From positions 682,001 to 746,000 of the forward strand of contig NZ_VFJE01000056.1 of NCBI RefSeq assembly GCF_006385255.1: a stretch of 64,000 bases of DNA, written 5' to 3'. Below the pieces are notes generated by a model. That model was not told the DNA's origin. It ran no database searches and was given only the letters and a program-made list of their open reading frames with translations. The translations under genes were made by a program, and so were the position numbers. Numbering within the stretch: position 1 is the stretch's first letter; every line of letters starts with the position of its first letter. The stretch is from Flavobacterium microcysteis (GTDB lineage: Bacteria > Bacteroidota > Bacteroidia > Flavobacteriales > Flavobacteriaceae). This document shows positions 28,627-36,066 of this stretch, in pieces.

Positions 28627-28992
28627 ATGACAAAAACCGAAATTTTAAATCAGGAAAATAAGCTTTATAAAGCTATTCAGGAAAGTGATATAGTAATGCT
28701 AGATGAGCTATTGCATGAAGACCTACTTTTTGTTATTCCGAACGGAGATGTGATTACCAAAGAAATGGATTTGCAGACTTACCGTAGTGGCAACATAAAA
28801 ATTAATAAACTTGTTCCTAAGATTGAGAACCTGAATTTGTTGGGTGATTTGGCAGTCATCACGTTGACAATAGAATTGCAGGGAAGCTATCATAAAGAAG
28901 CCTTTGAAAGCAAGTGTCGCTACATTCGTTTTTGGAAAGAGTTTCCAGAAGGAATTAAGGTGGTTGGCGGTAGCGGGATGGTCATTGGTTAG
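28627..28992 (+). CDS. SnoaL/NTF2-like (DUF4440-type) protein
   Basis: 121 residues forming one cone-shaped NTF2-like domain: an N-terminal helix (LYKAIQESDIVMLDELLHEDLLFVIPNGDVITKE) followed by antiparallel strands to the end. The family includes isomerases and ligand-binding proteins; no catalytic residues can be assigned here. It may share a transcript with the small ORF at 28460. Confidence 0.8.
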   Translation: MTKTEILNQENKLYKAIQESDIVMLDELLHEDLLFVIPNGDVITKEMDLQTYRSGNIKINKLVPKIENLNLLGDLAVITLTIELQGSYHKEAFESKCRYIRFWKEFPEGIKVVGGSGMVIG

Positions 28993-29120
28993 AAAGCCGA
29001 ATGGTTCAAGCAGTTAAAAAAGTAGCTTGAAAATAAAAGTAAATAGGATATTGGACTATGATAAAAATCGGGCTTATAATCCGTTTTTTGTTTTGATTTA
29101 TTGCTTACTTACTGTAATAC

Positions 29121-29537
29121 TTACTTCACAATCAAGATAAGTGTTCCTGCAATAATAAAAGCAGCTCCTATTAGAGTTTTTAGAGTCAGTGCTTCTCCTA
29201 AAAATATGACAGCCATAATAATTGTAAGGGCTACACTTAGCTTATCAACCGTTGCTACCTGTGATACATTTCCCAATTGTAAAGCTTTGAAATAAAATAG
29301 CCAGGATAAACCTGTTGCTATTCCTGAAATGATTAGGAAAATAATATTTTGTTTTGACAAAGTGCTAATCCCTTTTGCTTCGCCTCTTGCCAACACAATA
29401 CTCCAGATCATTATTACTATAACAATCGTTCGTATCCCGGTTGCAAGATTTGAATTAATATTGGCTATCCCTAATTTGGCAAAGATTGCCGTAAGAGAAG
29501 CGAAAATTGCCGATAGTATTGCGTAAATCCACCACAT
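29121..29537 (-). CDS. Single-domain EamA/DMT transporter
   Basis: 138 residues with four to five membrane helices forming one EamA half-domain (starts WWIYAILSAIFASLTAIFAKLG, ends FIIAGTLILIVK). Most DMT exporters carry two such halves; single-half proteins work as dimers, so this length is normal for that subtype. Substrate unknown. Confidence 0.85.
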   Translation of the reverse strand: MWWIYAILSAIFASLTAIFAKLGIANINSNLATGIRTIVIVIMIWSIVLARGEAKGISTLSKQNIIFLIISGIATGLSWLFYFKALQLGNVSQVATVDKLSVALTIIMAVIFLGEALTLKTLIGAAFIIAGTLILIVK

Positions 29538-29657
29538 AATAAATGATTTTAAATTTCTTTATAATAAAAATTGTGTTGCCGTAGTTGCCGATTTTTTAGT
29601 CAGACAGCAGTTTGTCAACCTTTTGAATAAACGATATAGCTTAAAAATGAATTATTA

Positions 29658-30401
29658 CTATGATGATTTTGCTGTTGCTTTCTTCTGGGCTATAGCAATC
29701 ATTATAGCCATGATAAAAATTGAAACCAGAGATGATTGGAGTGTGCCAAGCTCAAGTCCTCCTTTTGCTATTGGCTTTGTCAGAAAATCACCAAAGGTTG
29801 CACCAAATGGCCTTGTAAAAATAAAAGCTATCCAGAATAGCGGTATATGATTAAGTTTGGTAAAATAATGCAATACAACTACCACAAGAATTATGATGCC
29901 GGTTACTAATGCGCCATACATATAACTCAATCCTAAATTATCACTTAAAAAATCACCAAAAGCAGTTCCCAGACTATTGGAAAACAAGACTGCTGTCCAG
30001 AACAACAACTCTTTGTTTCTTTCTACAATAGGATAGACCTCTAAAGAATTATACTTTTTGTACCAAACCACTAAAGTAGCGACTAGGCAAGTAGCTAAGA
30101 ATATGCTGCCAAAAAGATAGCCCAGATGTAGCGACCGGTCAATAAAATCTGAAATCTCAGTGCCTAGAGTGGTTGTTCCAATGATGACGAGCCAATATTG
30201 CAAAGGTTTATACTCACTGGCATTAAGCTGTATCAATAAGGCAACGATAAAAATGACCAAAGTAATCATTATGCCTACTACATAGCCATAATTAAGAGTC
30301 ATTGAAATAAAATCACCCAGCGTTTCTCCTAAAGTTGTAGCTACCACCTTCATTAGCCAGAATAAGAGGGTAATAGGAGCTACTTTATTTAATTGTTTCA
30401 T
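29658..30401 (-). CDS. Multi-pass membrane protein with four DUF347/COG4705-type repeats
   Basis: 247 residues, about eight membrane segments. Four copies of a short motif recur at helix starts: TLGETLGDF (about 23-31), TLGTEISDF (about 77-85), SLGTAFGDFLS (about 143-153) and PFGATFGDFLTKP (about 198-210). This repeat marks the COG4705/DUF347 family, of unknown function. The pattern suggests internal duplication with inverted or pseudo-symmetric halves. Confidence 0.82.
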   Translation of the reverse strand: MKQLNKVAPITLLFWLMKVVATTLGETLGDFISMTLNYGYVVGIMITLVIFIVALLIQLNASEYKPLQYWLVIIGTTTLGTEISDFIDRSLHLGYLFGSIFLATCLVATLVVWYKKYNSLEVYPIVERNKELLFWTAVLFSNSLGTAFGDFLSDNLGLSYMYGALVTGIIILVVVVLHYFTKLNHIPLFWIAFIFTRPFGATFGDFLTKPIAKGGLELGTLQSSLVSIFIMAIMIAIAQKKATAKSS

Positions 30402-30519
30402 CTTTTTTATATAAAGATAAATCTCAATTTAGAAAAAATTTAGAATTGATAGAAACAAATTGAAATAGATATGCTTTTTTTACTATAGTCTATTTGCTAT
30501 TGGAAAGTCTTCCTATTTC

Positions 30520-30840
30520 CTAAACGATTGTTGTATTCATTCCGCCTATTACTTCTCCAATTGCATTAATGGTTAATCGGTCCACTTCTCCGGCTTTTTG
30601 ATATTGGCTAAAATCATGGATAAATGCAGTATGGATAATGCCATCTGCTTGGGCAGCTCCTTTTTTTAATACTTCCAGATTTTCCAGATTTCCTAATAGT
30701 ACTTCTGCGCCAGCATCGCTGATGATTTTTGCTGATGCTTCCGAACGGGCAAGTCCGATAATCTGATGCCCTGCACTAATCAATTCCCTGACAACTGCTG
30801 AGCCTACATAACCAGAAGCTCCTGTTACAAATACTTTCAT
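30520..30840 (-). pseudogene. Truncated NAD-dependent epimerase/dehydratase (extended SDR)
   Basis: Only the N-terminal 106 residues remain of a protein family normally near 290. The Rossmann motif TGASGYVGSAVV (7-18), LARSEAS and IHTAFIHDFSQ are intact. The reading frame then ends shortly after EVDRLTINAIGE, before the catalytic Tyr-x-x-x-Lys. Nothing downstream (30402-30519) continues the protein in any frame that I could see. It cannot be catalytically active as read. Confidence 0.75.
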
Positions 30841-31177
30841 TTTTATTGTTTTTATTTTGTTGATACAAAGTTCCGCAGAACTTAAATGAAAGCTGTAGCC
30901 GAATGTCAGGTTGTTGTAGTTGAAAAGGTAAAAGAGTAGGGTTTATACAGATTAATTTAGTGAGAAAACTATCAAAATACTTGCTTGTTTTGAGTCTTGA
31001 AACCACATTCTGGCAAAGCAGGGCAAAATGTATTTCGATATATTCCCGACCCGCATTATTTGCATAGTAATAAAGGTTTGATGTGCAGAAAAATATTTTC
31101 GAAGATATTTCAAGGAGACACCGTACGCTATATGTGCAAGAATATGAAGTTTGATTGCCGAGATATAAGATGGAAAG
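30841..31177. other. 337-bp gap without a supportable gene
   Basis: Between the truncated epimerase and the hypothetical gene ending at 31178. A plus-strand open frame (about 30997-31197) lacks an ATG and overlaps the next gene antisense, so it is not called. No hairpin or repeat stands out. Together with the truncated gene this looks like a rearranged or decaying spot. Confidence 0.5.
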
Positions 31178-31987
31178 TTAGTGTTTTGTCCTTATAAGAT
31201 TAAAAGTGCCTTGTGTTTCAGGTTCTTTAGAATAGTACTTTTCGTTAGTCTTCAAAACTATTCTTAATCCATTTTCAGATTTGAAGTTTCCTATTAAAAA
31301 TGCGTCATTTTTTCTAAAAGAATATAATCCTCTAAATTTAATGACATTATATGTATTGGTATAATCAGAGTTGGCAAATTCATTAAAATAAAAAAATATA
31401 CTATCGTTTTCTACAAAACCTTTGATCCTAAATAATAGATATTTTTTCCGTTTTGGATAGAAAGTAAAAACCCCGTCTATTTTTAAATCGTTATATAGTT
31501 GTATGGATAAAGTTGCATCGATAGAACCTAAAACATCATCTTCATATTTTCCTTTCCAATAAGTCCCATAGTTGCTACTGTTGCTATATCTTTCTTTCAT
31601 TACAGAATATGGAATTTTAGATAAAATTTTCTCGTTTGTTAAACTAGGGGGACTAATGAATTGTTTGCTTTGGTAATGCTGTGAATTTACATCGTTATTG
31701 ATGTCTTTTTTTTCAACATTATGAGCTTTTTCAATTGTTCCACCCGTATGTGTATCAATATCGTTAGATAGTTTTGCATTCAAAGTGTCAGAAGTAACAT
31801 GGCCCGTACTGTCTGCTTTTATTATTATAGGAGAACCTATAATCGTGTTGTTTTTTAAATCAAGCTTTTTTTCATTACCGGATTTTGTAGCAGGTGGATT
31901 AAGTTGGAAGTAAAGTGCAATTCCGCCAAGAATAAGTGCAATTAAGGTTGCTATCTCGGCTGCAATTGTTAATTTTCGATCTGCCAT
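31178..31987 (-). CDS. Hypothetical single-pass membrane protein
   Basis: 269 residues with one N-terminal membrane helix (about 9-28, AEIATLIALILGGIALYF). A polar Asn/Asp/Thr/His-rich linker (to about 110) precedes a beta-rich C-terminal part (YGTYWKGKYEDDVLGSIDATLSIQLYND, then an FTFYPKRKKYLLFR segment). The C-terminal strands resemble a lipocalin-like or tail-fold binding domain, but I cannot name the family. Confidence 0.6.
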   Translation of the reverse strand: MADRKLTIAAEIATLIALILGGIALYFQLNPPATKSGNEKKLDLKNNTIIGSPIIIKADSTGHVTSDTLNAKLSNDIDTHTGGTIEKAHNVEKKDINNDVNSQHYQSKQFISPPSLTNEKILSKIPYSVMKERYSNSSNYGTYWKGKYEDDVLGSIDATLSIQLYNDLKIDGVFTFYPKRKKYLLFRIKGFVENDSIFFYFNEFANSDYTNTYNVIKFRGLYSFRKNDAFLIGNFKSENGLRIVLKTNEKYYSKEPETQGTFNLIRTKH

Positions 31988-32022
31988 TTTAATATAATAA
32001 TGAATTTAAAAAGAGGTTATTA

Positions 32023-32157
32023 TTATTTAAGTAACATTTCTTTCACCCACTCAAAGCTAACATTCAATGCCAATTCCTGATTGTATTCACTTCTTGTTTG
32101 ACAAAGATATTCACATACGTTAATGTCAATATTGTTGTTGAGTCTTATATTTGTGTT
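32023..32157 (-). pseudogene. Possible gene remnant upstream of the hypothetical membrane protein
   Basis: A 44-codon open frame without a usable start, ending EYNQELALNVSFEWVKEMLL plus Lys and a stop, 35 bp before the next start codon on the same strand. The peptide looks protein-like, but the frame closes upstream at 32158-32160. It may be the 3' end of a decayed gene or chance. The remaining gap to 32437 shows no gene that I can support. Confidence 0.25.
32102..32129 (-). promoter_or_regulatory. Candidate promoter for the gene ending at 31178
   Basis: Minus strand TTG (plus CAA 32127-32129), 17-bp spacer, TATCTTTG (32109-32102). Fits the Bacteroidota consensus and would give a leader of about 105 nt. 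Confidence 0.5.
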
Positions 32158-32437
32158 TTACAATTTTTTTGGTATTCAGTAACTTACTTTCTTCTGTATC
32201 GCTAACCGGATAAGTCTAATTGGTGAAGGTTTGATTGCTGAACTTTTTTATTTACAGGTGTTTAGAATCGTAAAAATACCGATAATCTGGCTAATTAAAA
32301 TTTCTGCAATAACTTTTTTTTAATTTTTTGAATAAAAGAACAGCTATTTGATATTTAGCTCCTTATACTTTCTCATTCTAAAATTAGGCAATATTTAGTG
32401 ACCTAATACTAGGTAACGTACTTAAGTAACAAAAAAT

Positions 32438-32470
32438 AAAAAAGCCCTTACAATTTGTAAGGGCTTTTTT
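32438..32470 (-). terminator. Terminator downstream of tRNA-Met
   Basis: Stem AAAGCCCTTAC / GTAAGGGCTTT (32441-32451, 32457-32467) with a 5-nt loop, flanked by A on one side and T on the other. It lies just past the tRNA 3' end on the minus strand. Confidence 0.85.
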
Positions 32471-32478
32471 AAACCTAG

Positions 32479-32552
32479 TAGCGAGGACGGGAGTTGAACC
32501 CGTGACCTCAGGGTTATGAATCCTGCGCTCTAACCGACTGAGCTACCTCGCC
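32479..32552 (-). tRNA. tRNA-Met (anticodon CAT)
   Basis: 74-nt cloverleaf on the minus strand: acceptor GGCGAGG / CCTCGCT (first pair G-U), D arm GCTC/GAGC, anticodon loop TTCATAA with anticodon CAT, T arm ACGGG / CCCGT with TTCAACT. The terminal CCA is not encoded. The C11-G24 pair argues against the initiator form. An A-C mismatch closes the anticodon stem, and a lysidine-modified Ile2 tRNA cannot be excluded by eye. Confidence 0.95.
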
Positions 32553-32585
32553 ATTTTTGAAGACATGCATCCTTGAATGCGGGTG

Positions 32586-32615
32586 CAAATATAAAACTAA
32601 ATTTAAAGCTTGCAA
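32586..32615 (-). promoter_or_regulatory. Promoter of tRNA-Met
   Basis: Minus strand TTG (plus CAA 32613-32615), 19-bp spacer, TATATTTG (32593-32586), 33 bp before the tRNA 5' end. Good consensus match. Confidence 0.7.
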
Positions 32616-32700
32616 ATATAAATGGCCAAAAAAAATAATTTTTAAATTATAGTTATCTTGATTTTATTCTATATATTTCCAAAAAAAATTAGAGCATACT

Positions 32701-33093
32701 ATGGAAGGTAAAATACGTTACGAACTAGAATTTCCTTTAAATTCCTCACCTCAATTACTATATCAGTATATATCAACACCTTCCGGTTTGTCGGAGTGGT
32801 TTGCCGATAATGTCAATTCTCGTGGAGAGTTTTTTACGTTCATATGGGATGATGCTGAAGAGAAAGCCAGACTGGCTTCTAAAAAAACCGGAGAAAAAGT
32901 AAAATTTCGCTGGATTGATGAAAATGGGCAAGACGGAGACTATTTCTTTGAATTGCGAATCCTTGTGGATGAAATTACAAAAGATGTCTCTTTGATGGTT
33001 GTTGACTTCGCAGAAAAAGATGAGGTGGCTGAATCGACTCAGTTGTGGGAAAACCAGATTTCCGATTTAAAACATGTAATCGGATCGGTATAG
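32701..33093 (+). CDS. START-like (SRPBCC) domain protein
   Basis: 130 residues with one START/AHSA1-like fold: KIRYELEFPLNSSPQLLYQYISTPSGLSEWFADNVN at the N-terminus, and the long C-terminal helix AESTQLWENQISDLKHVIG. Widespread in Bacteroidota and of unknown ligand. It precedes the aminotransferase gene with a hairpin between them. Confidence 0.8.
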   Translation: MEGKIRYELEFPLNSSPQLLYQYISTPSGLSEWFADNVNSRGEFFTFIWDDAEEKARLASKKTGEKVKFRWIDENGQDGDYFFELRILVDEITKDVSLMVVDFAEKDEVAESTQLWENQISDLKHVIGSV

Positions 33094-33114
33094 CAGAATT
33101 CACTTTTTAAGACT

Positions 33115-33149
33115 TATATTTGCCCTGATTTAATTTCAGGGCTTTTTTT
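33115..33149 (+). promoter_or_regulatory. Promoter nested inside a terminator hairpin
   Basis: TATATTTG (33115-33122) runs directly into a perfect 7-bp stem GCCCTGA / TCAGGGC (33122-33128, 33136-33142) and a T7 tract (33143-33149) that ends at the ATG of the aminotransferase gene (33150). Transcripts from upstream would contain the whole hairpin. Transcripts starting a few bases past the -7 box would lack its left arm. Confidence 0.65.
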
Positions 33150-33986
33150 ATGATTAATTTCAACGGAACTATTACAGAAGACGCAAACATATTAGCTGGT
33201 AACAGAGCATTTCTTTACGGGGATTCTGTTTTTGAAACAGTGAAAATTTTGGATGGGAAAGTGCTTTTCCTTGAAGATCATTATTTTAGATTGATGTCCG
33301 CTATGCGTATCGTCCGAATGGAGATTCCGATGAACTTCACAATGGAGTACTTCGAAGAACAGATTTTGTCTACTGCTGCTTCAGAAAATTTTTCAGGTTC
33401 TTGCCGCACACGTATTTCTGTTTACAGAAAAGAAGGAGGTTTTTACCTGCCTAAAGACAATAATGTGTCATTTTTGATTACAGTGTTGCCGTTAGAAGAT
33501 TCGGTTTATCGAATTGAAAAAGACCAATACGAAGTCGAATTGTACAAAGATTTTATCGTTACCAAACATTTGCTATCTACAATCAAATCATCCAACAGAA
33601 TGATAAATATAACCGGAAGCATTTTTGCCGATGAAAATGGTTACGACAACTGCCTTCTGATTAATGATGAGAAAAATGTTATTGAGGCACTAAACGGGAA
33701 TCTTTTTATGCTGATGGGAACTAAATTGATAACGCCTCCAATTTCTGAAGGTTGCCTTAATGGCGTCATGCGTAAGCAAATTTTAGCTCTTGCTAAAAAA
33801 ATAGATACGATTGAAGTAGCGGAAGAGCCAATTTCTCCTTTTGACCTTCAAAAAGCAGATGAGCTATTCATCACTAACGTAGTTAGAGGAATCCAGCCTA
33901 TAACAAAATACCGTAAGAAAGAATATGGGGTAGGGTTGGCAAAAGACTTGCTACTTCGATTAAACGCGCAAATCCGTCTGGGCTAA
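33150..33986 (+). CDS. Class IV aminotransferase (PabC/IlvE-like)
   Basis: 278-residue PLP enzyme. The fold-type IV signature is visible: an early FLYGDSVFETVKI and the catalytic lysine K146 (TIKSSNR), then NGNLFMLMG and LFITNVVRGIQPI. By length and motif it could be 4-amino-4-deoxychorismate lyase (folate pathway) or a branched-chain/D-amino-acid aminotransferase; the sequence does not settle it. The leader is about 20 nt long and made mostly of the T tract. Its stop overlaps the convergent yqgE stop by 4 bp. Confidence 0.88.
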   Translation: MINFNGTITEDANILAGNRAFLYGDSVFETVKILDGKVLFLEDHYFRLMSAMRIVRMEIPMNFTMEYFEEQILSTAASENFSGSCRTRISVYRKEGGFYLPKDNNVSFLITVLPLEDSVYRIEKDQYEVELYKDFIVTKHLLSTIKSSNRMINITGSIFADENGYDNCLLINDEKNVIEALNGNLFMLMGTKLITPPISEGCLNGVMRKQILALAKKIDTIEVAEEPISPFDLQKADELFITNVVRGIQPITKYRKKEYGVGLAKDLLLRLNAQIRLG

Positions 33987-34543
33987 TTCAGTATCGGATT
34001 TTCGGGGGCATTGGACCATATGACATAGTCGCCCCCTAACTCGAGGATTTTCTGCTTCCAGAAATCAGTGGTCGATTTGCCTATAATTTTATTCTCGTAA
34101 ATGTTTTTTGAGATAATCCAGGAATTAGCCTGCATTTCTTTGTCCAATTGTTGCGCATCCCAACCGGTATAACCTAAAAAGAAACGGATGTTGCTCTTTT
34201 TGATTTTTCCTTCGTTGATTAGGGCTTTAGTAGATTCAAAATCGCCTCCCCAATAAATTCCGTTGGAGATTTCGATACTGTTCGGAATCATTTCGGGAAT
34301 ATTATGGATAAAATAAAGATTGTCTTGTTCGACCGGACCACCATTATAGATCTTGAATTTGGCGTTGATTTCAGGAATCAGATCTTGTATGGTATATTCC
34401 AAGGGCTTGTTAAGGATAAATCCTACAGAACCTTCTTCGTTGTGGTCTGCAAGCAAAATCACTGAGCGATTGAATGATAGGTCTCCGATTATGGATGGTT
34501 CCGCGATCAGAAGTATTCCTTTTTTGAGCTTTTCTGAAATCAT
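33983..34543 (-). CDS. YqgE/AlgH family protein
   Basis: 186 residues from ATG 34543 (MISEKLKKGILLIAEPSII), preferred over a longer frame to 34627 because the family starts here. Motifs: SVGFILNKPLEYTIQDLIPEI and GYTGWDAQQLDKEM. Function unknown across bacteria. Overlaps the end of the convergent aminotransferase gene by 4 bp. Confidence 0.9.
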   Translation of the reverse strand: MISEKLKKGILLIAEPSIIGDLSFNRSVILLADHNEEGSVGFILNKPLEYTIQDLIPEINAKFKIYNGGPVEQDNLYFIHNIPEMIPNSIEISNGIYWGGDFESTKALINEGKIKKSNIRFFLGYTGWDAQQLDKEMQANSWIISKNIYENKIIGKSTTDFWKQKILELGGDYVIWSNAPENPILN

Positions 34544-34615
34544 TTGGATGCAATTTTTACTAAATTTAACAATAAAAAGTTTTTTCTCCAAATTAATTCG
34601 ATGAATAGTATAAAA

Positions 34616-34641
34616 AAAGCCCTCCAAATGGAAGGCTTTAA
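34616..34641 (-). terminator. Terminator after the HU gene
   Basis: Stem AAAGCC-C-TCC / GGA-A-GGCTTT with one mismatch and an A tract on the plus side (T on the minus side), just past the HU stop. Confidence 0.7.
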
Positions 34642-34660
34642 TTTATATCGGGACAAAAAA

Positions 34661-34939
34661 CTATTTAGAGTTAACTGATCCTTCTAATTCAGCACCAGCT
34701 TTGAACTTCACTACATTTTTAGCAGCGATTTTGATAGTTTTTCCAGTTTGAGGATTTCTTCCTTCTCTTGCAGCTCTAGAAGAAACTGACCAAGATCCAA
34801 ATCCTACTAAAGATACTCTGCCACCTTTTTTCAAAGTGCCACCTACGTTATTTAAAAATGACTCTAAAGCTAATTTTGCAGCTGCTTTAGAAATTCCTGC
34901 GTCAGCAGCGATTGCATCAATTAATTCTGATTTGTTCAT
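34661..34939 (-). CDS. HU-family DNA-binding protein
   Basis: 92 residues. The N-terminal helices (KSELIDAIAADAGISKAAAKLALESF) and the DNA-binding beta arm (GFGSWSVSSRAAREGRNPQTGKTI) are the HU signature. It bends and compacts DNA. A good TTG-19-TAAATTTG promoter sits at 34983-35012 and a terminator follows, so it is a single-gene unit. Confidence 0.95.
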   Translation of the reverse strand: MNKSELIDAIAADAGISKAAAKLALESFLNNVGGTLKKGGRVSLVGFGSWSVSSRAAREGRNPQTGKTIKIAAKNVVKFKAGAELEGSVNSK

Positions 34940-34982
34940 AATAATAGTTTTAATTGTTGGTTAAACATTATGTTAATTATAA

Positions 34983-35012
34983 CAAATTTAATAGGATTTC
35001 CTTACTAGGCAA
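34983..35012 (-). promoter_or_regulatory. HU promoter
   Basis: Minus strand TTG (plus CAA 35010-35012), 19-bp spacer, TAAATTTG (34990-34983). About 44 bp before the start. Confidence 0.7.
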
Positions 35013-35117
35013 GACATTTCGGGTGTTTTTCGCTGTTTTGTTGATAACTTGGGGCTTTTGTTAATAAAACCGGCTTGTTTTTCTCGAAATCGCTGTGAAA
35101 TCAGTGTTCATGCGGGC

Positions 35118-36065
35118 TTAGAACGCTTTTGCGTCCGTTCCGAAACTGATACCATTTAATAGTTCCGCAGTCTTTAAATTTTTCTTTCCCGGAAATTGCA
35201 ATTGGGCTATTTCGATATAACCGTCACTAACCGCAATTTTCATTTCTTTTTTTGTCGTAATGATTTTGCCAATTGTTTCGGAATGGGATTGGGATACAAA
35301 TTTTGCCTCGTATATTTTTACGTTCCATTCCTGCCCATTATCGCTAAAGAAACTCCAGGCGGCAGGATAGGGAGACAGTCCGCGTATTTGGTTATGAATT
35401 TCTTTTCCTGTTCTGTTCCAGTCAATCTTGCAATTGTCTTTGTTGAGCTTGTAAGCTGTTTTTATTTCGGCTGAGTCTACTTGTAAAGTCGTTTCAGCTT
35501 TTCCGTTTTCAATCAGTGTTAAAGTCTCAACGACAGCTTGGCTTCCCAGGTGCATGAGCGTGTCGTGTAGTTGCCCGGCATTTTCATCGGGAGTAATGCT
35601 TACTTCTTTGCTCAATATCATGGCACCGGTGTCGATTTTGTCATCGATAAAGAAAGTAGTGACGCCGGTTTTGGTTTCACCATTTATAATAGCCCAATTA
35701 ATAGGAGCTGCTCCACGGTAATTCGGAAGTAATGAGGCATGGAGATTGAATGTGCCAAATTTTGGCATATCCCAAACAACCTTAGGCAGCATACGGAAAG
35801 CTACTACTATATGGAGATTTGCGTTTAAGTCTTTTAATTCTGCCAAGAAACTTTCGTCTTTGAGGTTGGTAGGCTGTAATAGTTTCAGGTTTTTCTCCAG
35901 GGCGTATTCTTTAATGGCCGAATATTTGATTTTCTGACCACGGCCTGCAGGCTTGTCGGCAGCGGTAATCACTCCAACGACCTCAAAATTGTTATTTAAA
36001 ATGGTGTCCAGTATGCCGACAGCAAATTCCGGAGTTCCCATAAAAACGATGCGTAACTTTTCCAT
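35118..36065 (-). CDS. fmt: Methionyl-tRNA formyltransferase
   Basis: 315 residues. It transfers formyl from 10-formyl-THF to Met-tRNA for initiation. Visible are the start RIVFMGTPEFAVGIL, the active-site loop ASLLPNYRGAAPINWAI and the C-terminal RNA-binding domain (from about 205). Its ATG is 1 bp past the recQ stop, so it is co-transcribed with recQ and probably translationally coupled. Confidence 0.96.
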   Translation of the reverse strand: MEKLRIVFMGTPEFAVGILDTILNNNFEVVGVITAADKPAGRGQKIKYSAIKEYALEKNLKLLQPTNLKDESFLAELKDLNANLHIVVAFRMLPKVVWDMPKFGTFNLHASLLPNYRGAAPINWAIINGETKTGVTTFFIDDKIDTGAMILSKEVSITPDENAGQLHDTLMHLGSQAVVETLTLIENGKAETTLQVDSAEIKTAYKLNKDNCKIDWNRTGKEIHNQIRGLSPYPAAWSFFSDNGQEWNVKIYEAKFVSQSHSETIGKIITTKKEMKIAVSDGYIEIAQLQFPGKKNLKTAELLNGISFGTDAKAF

Positions 36066-36066
36066 T

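Noticed and set aside
30997-31197. 66-codon plus-strand frame with many Cys
   Set aside because: Starts at TTG, overlaps the end of the minus-strand gene at 31178 and resembles no known protein.
32479-32552. Integration site at tRNA-Met
   Set aside because: No repeated tRNA 3' end and no integrase gene in the window.
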